The notes: generated by a model from the letters alone, not told the origin. A stretch of 64,000 nt of DNA from Polynucleobacter sp. MG-27-Goln-C1 (GCF_018881905.1 NZ_JACVPM010000003.1:1-64000); one strand, 5' to 3'. Positions 35,009-44,447 are shown, numbered from the stretch's first letter. Numbers and translations are program-made.

Positions 35009-36085
35009 TTGAAGCGAACCCAACCCCTTTTCTTAATTGACCTTCTTAAGGTCTTCGCAGCGCTGTTAATCATCCTGCATCACCTATCTAGCTACGGCCA
35101 GATAGCAGAAGATGCGCGCTTAATATTGCCAGGCTTGATGACATGGCTCTTTGAGTATGGTCGCTATGCCGTGCAAATCTTTTTAGTGATGGCTGGCTAC
35201 TTGGCAACTCAGTCCCTCACGCGATTCGCTAATGCGAAATTCAGTAGCCAGAATTTGCTGCGAGTGATCATCAATCGCTATCTGCGTTTGTTTGCGCCAT
35301 ACATTGCCGCTTTGATTTTCACGATTCTCTGTGCTTGGATTGCACGCTTTTGGGTGAATGATGAATTCGTTGGTGAGCAAGAAACGCTGAGTCAATTTAT
35401 TGCCCACCTATTTTTTCTGCAGGGCATTCTGGGTCTTGACTCGATCTCTGCAGGTGCTTGGTATATCGCGATTGACTGGCAGCTCTACTCAGTTTTAGCG
35501 GTATTGCTGATTTCTTTTTCTTCTTATCAAGCCTTGATATGGTTGATTAGTATTGTTGCCGTGAGCTCTTTGCTGTACTTCAATCGTTCCGCACAATACG
35601 AAGCCTACTTTATTTACTTCATTGGCTCTTATGGCCTTGGCGTATTGGCTTATCTTGCTAAGAACTTTGCCGATCAGAGGGTCCAAAGATTGGCTAGGTT
35701 TGCACTCATTGCTATTGGGGTAGTTATTACGATCTCCACATTGCATGAAGTATGGTTACGCAACTTCTTAGCTTGGTTTGTGGCCTTACTATTATTTGTG
35801 TGGGGGAGCGCTACTTATCTCAGCACTGGATCCGCAGTTCACGGATTGAAGACATTAACACTGCGTTCAATTGCTTGGGCTAGTCCACGCTCCTACTGTG
35901 CCTTCTTAATTCACTTTGCATTTATCTTGCTAGCAAATACGCTCTATATTGCCTCTGGAATGCACGCTCACGAAAGCGGCCTCATTGCAATTGGCTTAAT
36001 GTTGGGAGTTTTAGTATGTAGCACTATTGCTGCTAGCTACTTATATCGTTTGGTTGAGATTCCTTCAGCGAAGTTAAAGATTTAG
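35009..36085 (+). CDS. Acyltransferase 3 family (OafA-like) membrane protein
   Basis: A 358-residue integral membrane acyltransferase with about ten hydrophobic helices. The first helix has FLIDLLKVFAALLIILHHL, where the histidine pair matches the conserved catalytic region of acyltransferase 3 proteins. The RLFAPYIAALIF segment after a basic loop (INRYLRLF) is also typical. These enzymes acetylate or acylate sugars of surface glycans. The start appears to be a TTG at 35009 with no obvious ribosome site. It lies outside the main polysaccharide locus but could modify its product. Confidence 0.8.
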   Translation: MKRTQPLFLIDLLKVFAALLIILHHLSSYGQIAEDARLILPGLMTWLFEYGRYAVQIFLVMAGYLATQSLTRFANAKFSSQNLLRVIINRYLRLFAPYIAALIFTILCAWIARFWVNDEFVGEQETLSQFIAHLFFLQGILGLDSISAGAWYIAIDWQLYSVLAVLLISFSSYQALIWLISIVAVSSLLYFNRSAQYEAYFIYFIGSYGLGVLAYLAKNFADQRVQRLARFALIAIGVVITISTLHEVWLRNFLAWFVALLLFVWGSATYLSTGSAVHGLKTLTLRSIAWASPRSYCAFLIHFAFILLANTLYIASGMHAHESGLIAIGLMLGVLVCSTIAASYLYRLVEIPSAKLKI

Positions 36086-36153
36086 AAGATTTTTTTATTT
36101 CAGAATTGAAAACCATTTAATGTTTAGGTGAATTCAGAGATCTTCAAAAGGCG

Positions 36154-36240
36154 TATAATTTATTCACGACTCACCCATTAACCGTTCGGTATATCCGATT
36201 GCTTTTTGGGCGACAGACCACCTTCGGGTGGTTTTGTCTT
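36154..36240 (+). ncRNA. Candidate short transcript: consensus -10 plus UUCG-loop terminator
   Basis: A perfect TATAAT lies at 36154-36159, though its -35 is weak. About 50 bases later comes a hairpin ACCACC-TTCG-GGTGGT (36217-36232) followed by TTTGTCTTTT, a typical intrinsic terminator with a UUCG tetraloop. A transcript of about 75 bases would result. It contains small repeats such as ACCGTTCGGT and CGGTATATCCG. It could be a small RNA or an attenuating leader of the NYN-domain gene. I match it to no known RNA family. Confidence 0.35.
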
Positions 36241-36915
36241 TTCTGGAATGGGAAAATTATCAAAACCACTATTTATATTGATGGTTACAACCTCTATTAC
36301 GGCTTGCTAAGAAATTCAAAATTGAAGTGGGTTGATATTGTTAGGTTGTTTTCTGAGTACATCTTAGGTAAAAATGCAGAATTAACTCAAGTGCGCTATT
36401 ACACAGCGCCTGTCCTAGGAAGGATGTCGGATGACCCGATGTCAACCCAGCGACAACGGTTATATCTTCAGGCCTTAAGAAAAATGTATCCCAGTTCTTT
36501 GGAAATAATACAAGGGAAAATTTTAGCGACAACACCCTACCAAAGATTGGTGAGGCCGATTAATGAGGCCCCTGAATTAAAAATAGTTCAGGTTTATGAC
36601 TTTAATGAAAAAAAGACGGATGTTAATTTGGCATCAGATCTAATTACTGGGGCTTGGACGGGAGCATATGAGCAGGCGGTAGTTTGTAGCAATGATTCTG
36701 ATCTTGAGGGTGCGTTGGCGGCAGTAAAGAGGCACCATGCGCAATTGCGAATCGGTTTAGTTGCGCCAATTCAAAGTAAAGATCACCGACATATTTCGGG
36801 TGATCTAGCAAAGCACTCAGATTGGAGGAAGATTCTTAGTGTTTCGCATATTGCCGCTGCGCAGCTTCCATCTAAGATCCCGAACTCAAAAATCCAAAAG
36901 CCTGATTCTTGGTAA
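36199..36915 (+). CDS. NYN domain protein (LabA/DUF88-like, PIN-fold nuclease)
   Basis: A NYN-domain protein of the PIN nuclease fold. TIYIDGYNLYYGLL supplies the first catalytic aspartate, KKTDVNLASDLITGAW the second and VVCSNDSDLEGAL the third. RNA cleavage is the family's general expectation. The only standard start in frame is the TTG at 36199, which has no ribosome site and would place a terminator-like hairpin inside the gene. The domain itself starts about 20 codons later. ATT (36256) or ATC (36259), behind GGAATGGGA, fits better. Alternatively, one A has been lost after an ATG at 36248. Confidence 0.8.
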   Translation: MLFGRQTTFGWFCLFWNGKIIKTTIYIDGYNLYYGLLRNSKLKWVDIVRLFSEYILGKNAELTQVRYYTAPVLGRMSDDPMSTQRQRLYLQALRKMYPSSLEIIQGKILATTPYQRLVRPINEAPELKIVQVYDFNEKKTDVNLASDLITGAWTGAYEQAVVCSNDSDLEGALAAVKRHHAQLRIGLVAPIQSKDHRHISGDLAKHSDWRKILSVSHIAAAQLPSKIPNSKIQKPDSW

Positions 36916-36924
36916 GAGAGGTGT

Positions 36925-37452
36925 TTATATTCCCATATCCTTTAAGACGCGGAAGATTTCTCGAAAAGCCTTAGGAGGTTTATTGGTTTCTTTTTCTTTA
37001 CGCGCATTACGAATAAGAGTGCGCATATTCTGAATGTCCATATCCGGATATTGCTCAATCATCTTAGTGAAGGCTTCATCATTCGCAATGAGACGATCGC
37101 GATAAGACTCTAGATGGTGGAGCTTTGCAGTCTCTGCCTTGCTAACACCCTGAATCGCATCCAAGCGTTTCTGAATGGCATCCAACTCTTCCTCATCCAA
37201 AAAGCGCATCAGCTTGCCTAGATACTGCTTATGACGACGGATCGCCTCAAAACTCTTAATTTTGTTTGTTTCGGCAATGGAGGTTTTAATAGCCTCATCC
37301 ATTGGTATGGTCTTTAATGCATCACTACTAAGCCCCGCTAGAACTTCGGCCAGCTTTTGGCGCTCGGTCATCAGCCGCTTTAGCTCAGATTTGCTGGGTC
37401 CCTCGTCAAGATCTTCTTTCTTGGGGGTGCGGTTCTTTTCATTGACATGCAT
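36925..37452 (-). CDS. darP: Ribosome-associated protein DarP (YjgA, DUF615)
   Basis: A 175-residue, highly charged helical protein of the YjgA/DarP family, which binds late 50S assembly intermediates. SKSELKRLMTERQKLAEVL near the N-terminus, LRHxKQYLGKLMR-type sequence near residue 80 (RRHKQYLGKLMR), and FREIFRVLKD at the C-terminus are the conserved blocks. It ends nine bases from the end of the convergent NYN gene. Confidence 0.9.
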   Translation of the reverse strand: MHVNEKNRTPKKEDLDEGPSKSELKRLMTERQKLAEVLAGLSSDALKTIPMDEAIKTSIAETNKIKSFEAIRRHKQYLGKLMRFLDEEELDAIQKRLDAIQGVSKAETAKLHHLESYRDRLIANDEAFTKMIEQYPDMDIQNMRTLIRNARKEKETNKPPKAFREIFRVLKDMGI

Positions 37453-37565
37453 GGGGCTATTTTAGACGGGTATTTGCCGTTTCTAGCTGAATCGCCTAAT
37501 TTCTTCGTAATGGGAGATTTGGTAAATAATAGAGTTTAAAAATAGGCATCTATAAAAGTAGAGAC

Positions 37566-39209
37566 ATGAGCACAACAAGCCATCCAAATACCTACGACTA
37601 CATCATCATTGGCGCCGGCAGCGCAGGCTGCATGCTAGCCAAGCGCCTGACTGAGAATCCCGCTAAACGGGTGCTCTTAATTGAAGCTGGCAAGAACGAT
37701 AACTACATCTGGATCCATGTGCCAGTTGGCTATTTGTATTGCATCGATAACCCGAGGGCAGATTGGCGCTTTAAGACTGCTGCTGAAAAAGGTCTGAACG
37801 GGCGCTCATTGTTATATCCGCGCGGTAGAGTTTTGGGCGGTTGCTCTTCTATCAACGGCATGATCTATATGCGCGGCCAAACAGGCGACTACGATTCCTG
37901 GGTTAAGGCAACCGGAGATGAGTCTTGGTCTTGGCAAAACGCATTGCGCCGTTACAAATCATTTGAGGATTATCACGGCGCAGCTAATCAGTGGCACAGT
38001 AAAGGTGGCGAGTGGACTGTTTCTAAGCAGCGCTTGCGTTGGCCCATCATGGATATCTTTAGGGAAGCAGCAGTACAAGCTGGTATCCCCGCATCCGATG
38101 ACTTCAATCAAGGTGATAATTTTGGAGTCGGGTATTTTGATGTCAGTCAGCGCAAAGGTTGGCGACTCAATACCTCTAAAGCATTTTTGCGTGATGCTGC
38201 CAAGCGATCCAATCTCACTGTAGTGACTGAAGCTATGGTCAATAAATTATTGATTGATCCAAGTTCGAAAAATTGCTTCGGTGTTCAATATATTAAAGAT
38301 GGCAAAACCATCGATGTGCATTGCACCGCTTCCGATGCTAGTAATCCAGGCGAAGTGATTTTGAGCGCAGGCGCCATTGGTAGCGTGCAGGTTCTAGAGC
38401 GCTCAGGTGTTGGTTCAGCCGCACACCTCACTATGCTAGGCATTCCGGTGGTTACCGATTTACCTGGTGTAGGCGAGAACTTACAAGACCATTTGCAGTT
38501 GCGCATGATCTACAAGGTCAATGGAATTAAGACTTTGAACACCAAAGCGAATTCTTTATTGGGTAAGTTGTTAATTGGTATGGAGTATGTGTTTAAGCGC
38601 TCTGGCCCGATGTCAATGGCGCCTTCGCAGCTAGGCGCTTTTGCATACAGCTCGCCCGATCAGCCTTCAGCAAATTTGGAATATCACGTACAACCTCTAT
38701 CGCTAGAAAAGTTTGGTGAAGATTTACATTCCTTCAATGCAATTACTGCAAGCGTTTGTAACTTACGCCCAACCTCTCGCGGCAGTGTGCACATCAGCTC
38801 GCTCGATCCAGAAGCGCCTCCAGTGATCGCACCAAATTATTTATCGACTGAGGAAGATCGCAAAGTGGCTGCAGACTCATTGCGCCTCACGCGCAAGATT
38901 GTGGAAAGTCCTGCACTCAAGCCCTACACACCAGATGAGTACAAGCCAGGCAAGCAATATCAAACTGATGAAGAGCTTATTAAAGCTGCTGGTGATATTG
39001 GTACGACGATTTTTCATCCAGTAGGCACTTGCAAGATGGGGCGCGATGACGATCCGATGTCAGTGCTCGATTCACAATTACGCGTGAGAGGCATTCATCA
39101 TCTGAGAGTAGTTGATGCATCTGCAATGCCAACAATTACTTCTGGTAATACTGCAGCGCCGACCATGATGATTGCGCAACGCGCTGCTGAATTGCTCACG
39201 AGTGAGTAG
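37566..39209 (+). CDS. GMC family dehydrogenase, choline-dehydrogenase-like
   Basis: A 547-residue flavoprotein of the BetA type. YDYIIIGAGSAGCMLAKRL binds FAD, and PRGRVLGGCSSINGMIYMRG near residue 85 is GMC signature 1. GEVILSAGAIGSVQVLERSGVG near 275 is signature 2. The C-terminal HPVGTCKMG and ASAMPTITSGNTAAPTMMI hold the catalytic histidine and asparagine. It probably oxidises an alcohol, but choline is not proven and no betB is next to it. Its end overlaps the EamA permease gene, so the two are probably co-transcribed. Confidence 0.9.
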   Translation: MSTTSHPNTYDYIIIGAGSAGCMLAKRLTENPAKRVLLIEAGKNDNYIWIHVPVGYLYCIDNPRADWRFKTAAEKGLNGRSLLYPRGRVLGGCSSINGMIYMRGQTGDYDSWVKATGDESWSWQNALRRYKSFEDYHGAANQWHSKGGEWTVSKQRLRWPIMDIFREAAVQAGIPASDDFNQGDNFGVGYFDVSQRKGWRLNTSKAFLRDAAKRSNLTVVTEAMVNKLLIDPSSKNCFGVQYIKDGKTIDVHCTASDASNPGEVILSAGAIGSVQVLERSGVGSAAHLTMLGIPVVTDLPGVGENLQDHLQLRMIYKVNGIKTLNTKANSLLGKLLIGMEYVFKRSGPMSMAPSQLGAFAYSSPDQPSANLEYHVQPLSLEKFGEDLHSFNAITASVCNLRPTSRGSVHISSLDPEAPPVIAPNYLSTEEDRKVAADSLRLTRKIVESPALKPYTPDEYKPGKQYQTDEELIKAAGDIGTTIFHPVGTCKMGRDDDPMSVLDSQLRVRGIHHLRVVDASAMPTITSGNTAAPTMMIAQRAAELLTSE

Positions 39210-40131
39210 TTCAAAAATACAAGGCAGTTCGCAGTCCCATCCTGGGCTTCCAGCAAGTCACTTACTTTTGGCGCTCGCCATTGTTGCGGTATGGGGAACA
39301 AACTTTGTAGTTATTAAGATATCTCTCGATAGCTTCCCGCCATTTTTCTTTGCAGCTCTGCGATACATTTTTGCTTTATTGCCGGTGGTATTTTTTATGC
39401 CCAAGCCTAAGGTCTCTTGGGGCAATCTTTGCGTCTATGGTCTGGCAACCGGGGTGGGGCAGTTTGGTGTGATGTACTTTGCGATAGATGGACGTATTTC
39501 TCCAGGGCTCGCTTCTTTGGTTATTCAGACGCAGGTGTTTTTCACCATTGGCTTTGCAATGTTCTTTGCCAAGGAGGGTCTGAGGCTCTATCAGGCAGTA
39601 GCTGTTGCGGTAGCAATGACAGGTTTAGTAATTATTGCGCTGCACACAGATTCCACAACGACTTTCTTGGGCCTTGCTTTGGTGGTATTTGCTGGTTTCT
39701 CCTGGGGGATTGCCAATACCGTGAGCCGTAGGGCGGGTGCCATCAATATGCTGTCCTATGTAGTTTGGGCAAGCGCCTTCTCAATACCCCCTCTACTGAT
39801 CACTTCACTCATCTTTGAGGGTGGCGTTAATCATTTATGGGAAGTCACCTTGGCAGCCCCCGTGGGGGCTTGGGTGGGCGTGCTCTGGCAGTCCTGGGCT
39901 AACACCTTATTTGGCTATGCAGCGTGGGGCTGGTTGCTCTCAAAGCACCCAGCAGCCGTGGTAGCCCCTGCACCCTTGCTAGTACCCATTTTTGGAATGG
40001 GGGCTTCAGCCTTCTTCCTGGGCGAGGCTTTGCCAAGCTGGAAAGTCATGGCTGCTGGCTTGGTAATTGCCGGTCTTGTGGTCAATCTTTTCTGGCCAAC
40101 ATTGCGAGAGAAAAGTCGTCAGTTTTTTTAA
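39202..40131 (+). CDS. EamA family (DMT) transporter
   Basis: A 309-residue ten-helix drug/metabolite-type transporter with two EamA repeats. LLLALAIVAVWGTNFVVIKI is the first helix, and FSWGIANTVSRRAG begins the second repeat near residue 175. It is probably an inner-membrane exporter of amino acids or small metabolites. I placed the start at the GTG at 39202, which overlaps the end of the GMC gene. A TTG at 39172 would add ten residues of poor quality. Substrate unknown. Confidence 0.85.
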   Translation: MSSSKIQGSSQSHPGLPASHLLLALAIVAVWGTNFVVIKISLDSFPPFFFAALRYIFALLPVVFFMPKPKVSWGNLCVYGLATGVGQFGVMYFAIDGRISPGLASLVIQTQVFFTIGFAMFFAKEGLRLYQAVAVAVAMTGLVIIALHTDSTTTFLGLALVVFAGFSWGIANTVSRRAGAINMLSYVVWASAFSIPPLLITSLIFEGGVNHLWEVTLAAPVGAWVGVLWQSWANTLFGYAAWGWLLSKHPAAVVAPAPLLVPIFGMGASAFFLGEALPSWKVMAAGLVIAGLVVNLFWPTLREKSRQFF

Positions 40132-40277
40132 AACGACTTTTATCCTCAAGGGCTAATGTAAAACCCTAATACAAACCCCTTTTTTTGCCCCTACATTAAC
40201 TGTAAGATGGCTATTCGTTTCAAGTTGTACCTAAAAAAGAATTTATTTAATTAAGCATTTTTAGTCATGGAGACTTT
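40132..40277 (+). promoter_or_regulatory. Upstream region of the liv-type ABC operon
   Basis: The 146 bases before the binding-protein gene contain TTGTAC, a 17-base AT-rich spacer and TAATTA, an imperfect promoter match, then GGAG before the ATG. No ORF and no other strong repeat was seen. Confidence 0.3.
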
Positions 40278-41462
40278 ATGAATATTCGTCATCACATTTT
40301 TGCAGTAGCTGCTGCTGCAATGTTTACAACCGGCGCATACGCTGCCGATATCAAACTTGGTGTTGCAGGCCCGTTCACTGGCGGCTCAGCATCCATGGGC
40401 GTAAGTATGCGTGACGGCGTGCGTCTTGCCGCAAAAGAAATTAATGCTGCCGGCGGTGTTAATGGCAACAAGATTGTTTTAGTTGAACGCGATGATGAAG
40501 CCAAGAATGAACGTGGCGTACAAATTGCTCAAGAATTGATTAACAATGAAAAAGTAGTTGCTACTCTCGGTTATATCAACACTGGTGTTGCTTTGGCTTC
40601 ACAGCGTTTCTACCAAGAGGCGAAGATCCCTGTAATGAACAACGTGGCAACTGGCACATTGATCACTAAGCAGTTCCCTAATGCACCAGAGAACTACATC
40701 TTCCGTAACGCAGCAGCTGACAACATTCAAGCACCAATGATCGCTAAAGAAGCGGTTGAGAAGCGTGGTTTGAAGAAGGTAGCTATCTTGGCTGACTCTA
40801 CAAACTACGGTCAGTTGGGTCGCGAAGACTTAGAAAAGGCTTTGAAGGGCTATGGCGTAACTCCAGTAGCTACAGAGAAGTTCAACATTGGCGACGTGGA
40901 TATGACTTCACAATTGCTCAAAGCAAAAAATGCTGGTGCAGAAGTGATTTTGACTTACGCAATTGGACCTGAGTTGGCACAAATTGCTAACGGTATGGCG
41001 AAGTTGGGTTGGAAGAAGCCAATGATCGGTTCATGGACATTGTCTATGGCTAGCTTCATTGATACTGCTGGTAAGAACGGTAACGGCGCAACAATGCCTG
41101 AGACTTTCATTCAGAATCCTGCAACTACACCAAAGCGTAAAGCTTTCGTAGATGCTTACCTGAAGGATTTCAAACCTAAGAACGGTATCATCGCTTCCCC
41201 AGTATCAGCAGCTCAAGGCTACGACTCTGTATACCTCTTGGCAGCCGCTATCAAGCAAGCAAATAGCACAGAAGGACCAAAGATCTTGGCAGCTTTGCAA
41301 GACTTAAAGACTCCGGTTGAAGGCGTTGTAATTACTTACAACAAGCCATTTAGCGCTACTAACCACGAGGCTATCGCAGCTAAGGACGTAGTCATGGGTG
41401 TTGTTGAGAACGGTAAAGTTGAGTTCTTGAATGCTGAAGACGCTACAGCTAAGAAGAAGTAA
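40278..41462 (+). CDS. livK: ABC transporter substrate-binding protein, LivK-like
   Basis: A 394-residue periplasmic binding protein. A signal peptide of about 22 residues ends in GAYA-A. IKLGVAGPFTGGSASMGVSMRDG and AAKEINAAGGVNGNKIVLVERDDE are the usual start of the branched-chain amino-acid binding (Peripla_BP_6) family. Codon use is markedly biased and the ribosome site GGAG is good, so high expression is likely. It supplies the permease and ATPases downstream. The ligand may be an amino acid, amide or urea; the sequence alone does not decide. Confidence 0.9.
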   Translation: MNIRHHIFAVAAAAMFTTGAYAADIKLGVAGPFTGGSASMGVSMRDGVRLAAKEINAAGGVNGNKIVLVERDDEAKNERGVQIAQELINNEKVVATLGYINTGVALASQRFYQEAKIPVMNNVATGTLITKQFPNAPENYIFRNAAADNIQAPMIAKEAVEKRGLKKVAILADSTNYGQLGREDLEKALKGYGVTPVATEKFNIGDVDMTSQLLKAKNAGAEVILTYAIGPELAQIANGMAKLGWKKPMIGSWTLSMASFIDTAGKNGNGATMPETFIQNPATTPKRKAFVDAYLKDFKPKNGIIASPVSAAQGYDSVYLLAAAIKQANSTEGPKILAALQDLKTPVEGVVITYNKPFSATNHEAIAAKDVVMGVVENGKVEFLNAEDATAKKK

Positions 41463-41520
41463 TTAGCTGAAGTGTGCAGGCAATAGCACTAATTATTTTG
41501 CACTGCAACATTTGTTAGAT

Positions 41521-41549
41521 CAAAGCGCCGCCCAAAAGGCGGCGTTTTG
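41521..41549 (+). terminator. Intrinsic terminator between livK and livH
   Basis: CGCCGCC (41526-41532) pairs with GGCGGCG (41538-41544) around a CAAAA loop, followed by TTTT. The flanking CAAAG and TTTTG extend the stem. It can partly stop transcription after the binding protein gene, a common way to make more binding protein than membrane parts. Confidence 0.8.
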
Positions 41550-41609
41550 CTTACAATGTCGAATTCGTTAATAAAACAGTTTTAAGTATTTTCTTTTAGG
41601 CCAATAAAA

Positions 41610-42488
41610 ATGGACATGCTTGCACAAATCCTCTCAAGCGGTATCGCGGTGGGGATGATCTATGCGGTAATCGCTTTCGGTTTCCAGCTAACTTTTGCCA
41701 CATCAGGCACTCTGAACTTCGGTCAAGGTGAAGCACTGATGTTGGGTGCTCTAGTAGGTTTAACCTGCGTAGACACTTTTGGCATGAACTACTGGGTCAT
41801 GATTCCCGTAGTTTGTTTGTTCGGCATGATTCAAGGTAGCTTTGTAGAGCTCATTGGTGTGCGTCCTGCAATCAAGATTAAATCTGAGTTTGGTTGGATT
41901 ATGTCCACCATCGCACTCGGCATTATTTTCAAGAACGTAGCAGAAAATATCTGGGGACGCGACGCATTGCCATTCCCTTCACCATTGCCGATGGAGCCAA
42001 TGGAGTTCCTTGGCGCAAACATTTTGCCAATGGAAATTTTGGTGGTGGTTGGTGCGCTTGTGATGATGCTATTGGTCGAGTTTTTTAACCGTAAAACGAT
42101 TTACGGTAAGGCTGTTGTAGCAACAGCAAACGATCGTGATGCTGCTGGTTTGATGGGCATCAATACCAGCTTGGTAATTACTTTCTCTTACGCTCTTTCT
42201 TCATTGACTGCAGCGTTTGCCGGTGTATTGATTGCCCCTCTGACATTGACGGGCGCAAGTATGGGTGGCGCCTTAGGCTTAAAGGCTTTCGCGGTTGCGA
42301 TTATTGGTGGACTCTCCAGCGGTATGGGAATCATTGTGGGTGGTTTGATTCTGGGAATCGTTGAGACAGCTACAGGTTTTTATATCTCTACTGGTTATAA
42401 AGATGTACCAGGTTTGATTTTGCTGTTGCTAGTGCTTGCATACAAACCATCTGGTCTCTTTGGTAAATCTGCAATTAAGAAAGTTTAA
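41610..42488 (+). CDS. livH: Branched-chain amino-acid ABC transporter permease, LivH-like
   Basis: A 292-residue permease with about eight hydrophobic helices. LAQILSSGIAVGMIYAVIAFGFQL at the start and NFGQGEALMLGALVG are typical of LivH. ATANDRDAAGLMGINT near residue 170 is the EAA-like loop that contacts the ATPase. The stop overlaps the next gene's start by one base. Confidence 0.92.
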   Translation: MDMLAQILSSGIAVGMIYAVIAFGFQLTFATSGTLNFGQGEALMLGALVGLTCVDTFGMNYWVMIPVVCLFGMIQGSFVELIGVRPAIKIKSEFGWIMSTIALGIIFKNVAENIWGRDALPFPSPLPMEPMEFLGANILPMEILVVVGALVMMLLVEFFNRKTIYGKAVVATANDRDAAGLMGINTSLVITFSYALSSLTAAFAGVLIAPLTLTGASMGGALGLKAFAVAIIGGLSSGMGIIVGGLILGIVETATGFYISTGYKDVPGLILLLLVLAYKPSGLFGKSAIKKV

Positions 42489-44416
42489 TGATGAAGAAGT
42501 CTCTAATACCTCTATTAATTGCGATTGCGGGGCTGTTTGTATTACCCCTGTTTATTCATAACCCTTATTACATTCACTTAGTTGAAACGATTCTGATTTA
42601 CACCATTCTGTTGTTTGGTTTGGATATCGTGGTGGGCTATGTGGGTCAGGTTTCCTTAGGGCACGCTGCCTTATTTGGAATCGGTTCATATACCGCCGGT
42701 GTTTTATATTTCCACTTTGGCTTGCCAATTTGGATCAATATTCCAGCATCTATTATTGTCACTGCGATCTTTGGCGGCATCTTAGCGTTGCCAGCATTGA
42801 AAGTAATCGGACCATATCTTGCGATGGTGACCTTGGCATTTGGCACAATCGCACAGATTCTGATTAACGAGATGACTTGGTTGACTGAAGGCCCATTAGG
42901 TATCAAGATTCCAAAGCCAGAGTTGATGGGCGTACCTATGACCAAAGCAGAGTATTTCTGGTTGGTCTCTGCCATTTTGATCATCTCTCTGATCATCGTT
43001 GACCGCTTTGTAAAATCCCAAATCGGTCGTGCCTTCGAAGCTTTGCGTGACAGCCCAATTGCTTGTGACTGTATGGGTGTATCCGTATATCGCTTTAAGG
43101 TGATTGCGTTTGTGATCAGTGCGGGCTTTGCTGGTTTGGCTGGTTGCTTGTATGCCTACTCTGAACAGTACATCTCACCAAATACCTATAACAACGAACT
43201 TGCTGTTTTGTTCTTGCTAGGCATCATCATGGGTGGACGCAAGTCACGCCTTGGTGCAGTTATTGGTGCGGCGATCATTGTGTTGTTGCCAAAACTCTTG
43301 GATGACATCAACCTATTCCGTATTGTTGCCTCTGTCATTGCAATCGTTGTAGTGGTAGGTGCTGCGATGGCTTTGTCGAAAAAGGTCACTACAGTACGCC
43401 GCGTTGCAGTTCCGATTGCAGGCGTTGTTGGTTTGGCGGCATTCTCATTCTGGCTCAATAGCATTTCAGATTGGCGCTTGAGTATTTTCGGCTTCATGAT
43501 TTTGTTAGTTGTGTACTACTTGCAAAACGGTATTGTTGGTTTTGCGAAGAGCTTCTACCAATCCATCGTTGGCAAAACAAAAACTACTCGCGGTGAAGAA
43601 GTTGAAGCGGTAGACGACTCCATTAGCTTTATCAGCAAAGTTAGCGATCAAAATTCCGGCGCTGAGCTCCTGAAAGTAGACTCTGTATTGATGCAGTTCG
43701 GTGGCTTGAAAGCATTGAACAATGTTGATCTGAGTATCAAGCGCGGAACTATTCATGGTCTGATCGGTCCTAACGGTTCCGGTAAGAGCACGATGATGAA
43801 CGTGTTGACGGGTATTTATGTGCCTACCGCCGGTAATGTTCTCTATGCTGGCGAGAGCGTAGTTGGTAAAACTTCATCTGATATCGCCTTGTCAGGTATT
43901 GCACGTACTTTCCAAAACGTTCAGCTCTTCGGTGAAATGACAGCAATCCAAAATATTTTGGTTGGCTTACACCACACCTTCAGATCAAACATGGTGGAGA
44001 TTGCCTTAAATCTGCCGCGTTACAAGAAAGAAGAAACCGAAGCCCACGCTCGCGCAATGGCTCTCCTGAAGTTTGTTGGTTTAGATGATTTGGCAAATGA
44101 AGAAGCGCGTAACTTGCCATACGGTAAGCAACGTCTCTTGGAGATTGCCCGTGCATTGGCATTGGATCCAGAGTTGCTCTTGTTGGATGAGCCTGCGGCT
44201 GGTTTGACAGCGCCTGATATCAAAGAGCTCTTGCGCATTATTCGTAAGATCCGCGATAACGGTATTACCTTCATCCTGATTGAGCATCACATGGATGTGG
44301 TGATGTCAGTATGCGATACCGTTTCTGTATTGGACTTCGGTCAGAAGATTGCAGAAGGTAAACCAGCTGAAGTTCAGGCAGACGAGAAGGTGATTCATGC
44401 CTACTTGGGTACTTAA
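42488..44416 (+). CDS. Fused ABC permease and ATPase, LivM-LivG
   Basis: A 642-residue two-domain protein. Residues 1 to about 310 are the LivM permease (IVVGYVGQVSLGHAALFGIGSY and FEALRDSPIACDCMGVSVYRFK). Two more hydrophobic segments and a linker follow to about 390. Residues 395-642 are the LivG ATPase, with Walker A GPNGSGKST near 426, the signature replaced by NLPYGKQRLLEIARAL, and Walker B LLLLDEPAAGL. Fusing permease and ATPase in one chain is less common than separate genes but known in Betaproteobacteria. The ATG may be 42488 or 42491. Confidence 0.93.
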   Translation: MMKKSLIPLLIAIAGLFVLPLFIHNPYYIHLVETILIYTILLFGLDIVVGYVGQVSLGHAALFGIGSYTAGVLYFHFGLPIWINIPASIIVTAIFGGILALPALKVIGPYLAMVTLAFGTIAQILINEMTWLTEGPLGIKIPKPELMGVPMTKAEYFWLVSAILIISLIIVDRFVKSQIGRAFEALRDSPIACDCMGVSVYRFKVIAFVISAGFAGLAGCLYAYSEQYISPNTYNNELAVLFLLGIIMGGRKSRLGAVIGAAIIVLLPKLLDDINLFRIVASVIAIVVVVGAAMALSKKVTTVRRVAVPIAGVVGLAAFSFWLNSISDWRLSIFGFMILLVVYYLQNGIVGFAKSFYQSIVGKTKTTRGEEVEAVDDSISFISKVSDQNSGAELLKVDSVLMQFGGLKALNNVDLSIKRGTIHGLIGPNGSGKSTMMNVLTGIYVPTAGNVLYAGESVVGKTSSDIALSGIARTFQNVQLFGEMTAIQNILVGLHHTFRSNMVEIALNLPRYKKEETEAHARAMALLKFVGLDDLANEEARNLPYGKQRLLEIARALALDPELLLLDEPAAGLTAPDIKELLRIIRKIRDNGITFILIEHHMDVVMSVCDTVSVLDFGQKIAEGKPAEVQADEKVIHAYLGT

Positions 44417-44447
44417 TCACTAGAACTATATTGAATCGGTAAATACC

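Noticed and set aside
36160..36215. tRNA-like or known riboswitch element ahead of the NYN gene
   Set aside because: There is no cloverleaf, CCA end or T-loop, and I recognise no riboswitch core. It is kept only as an unclassified short transcript.
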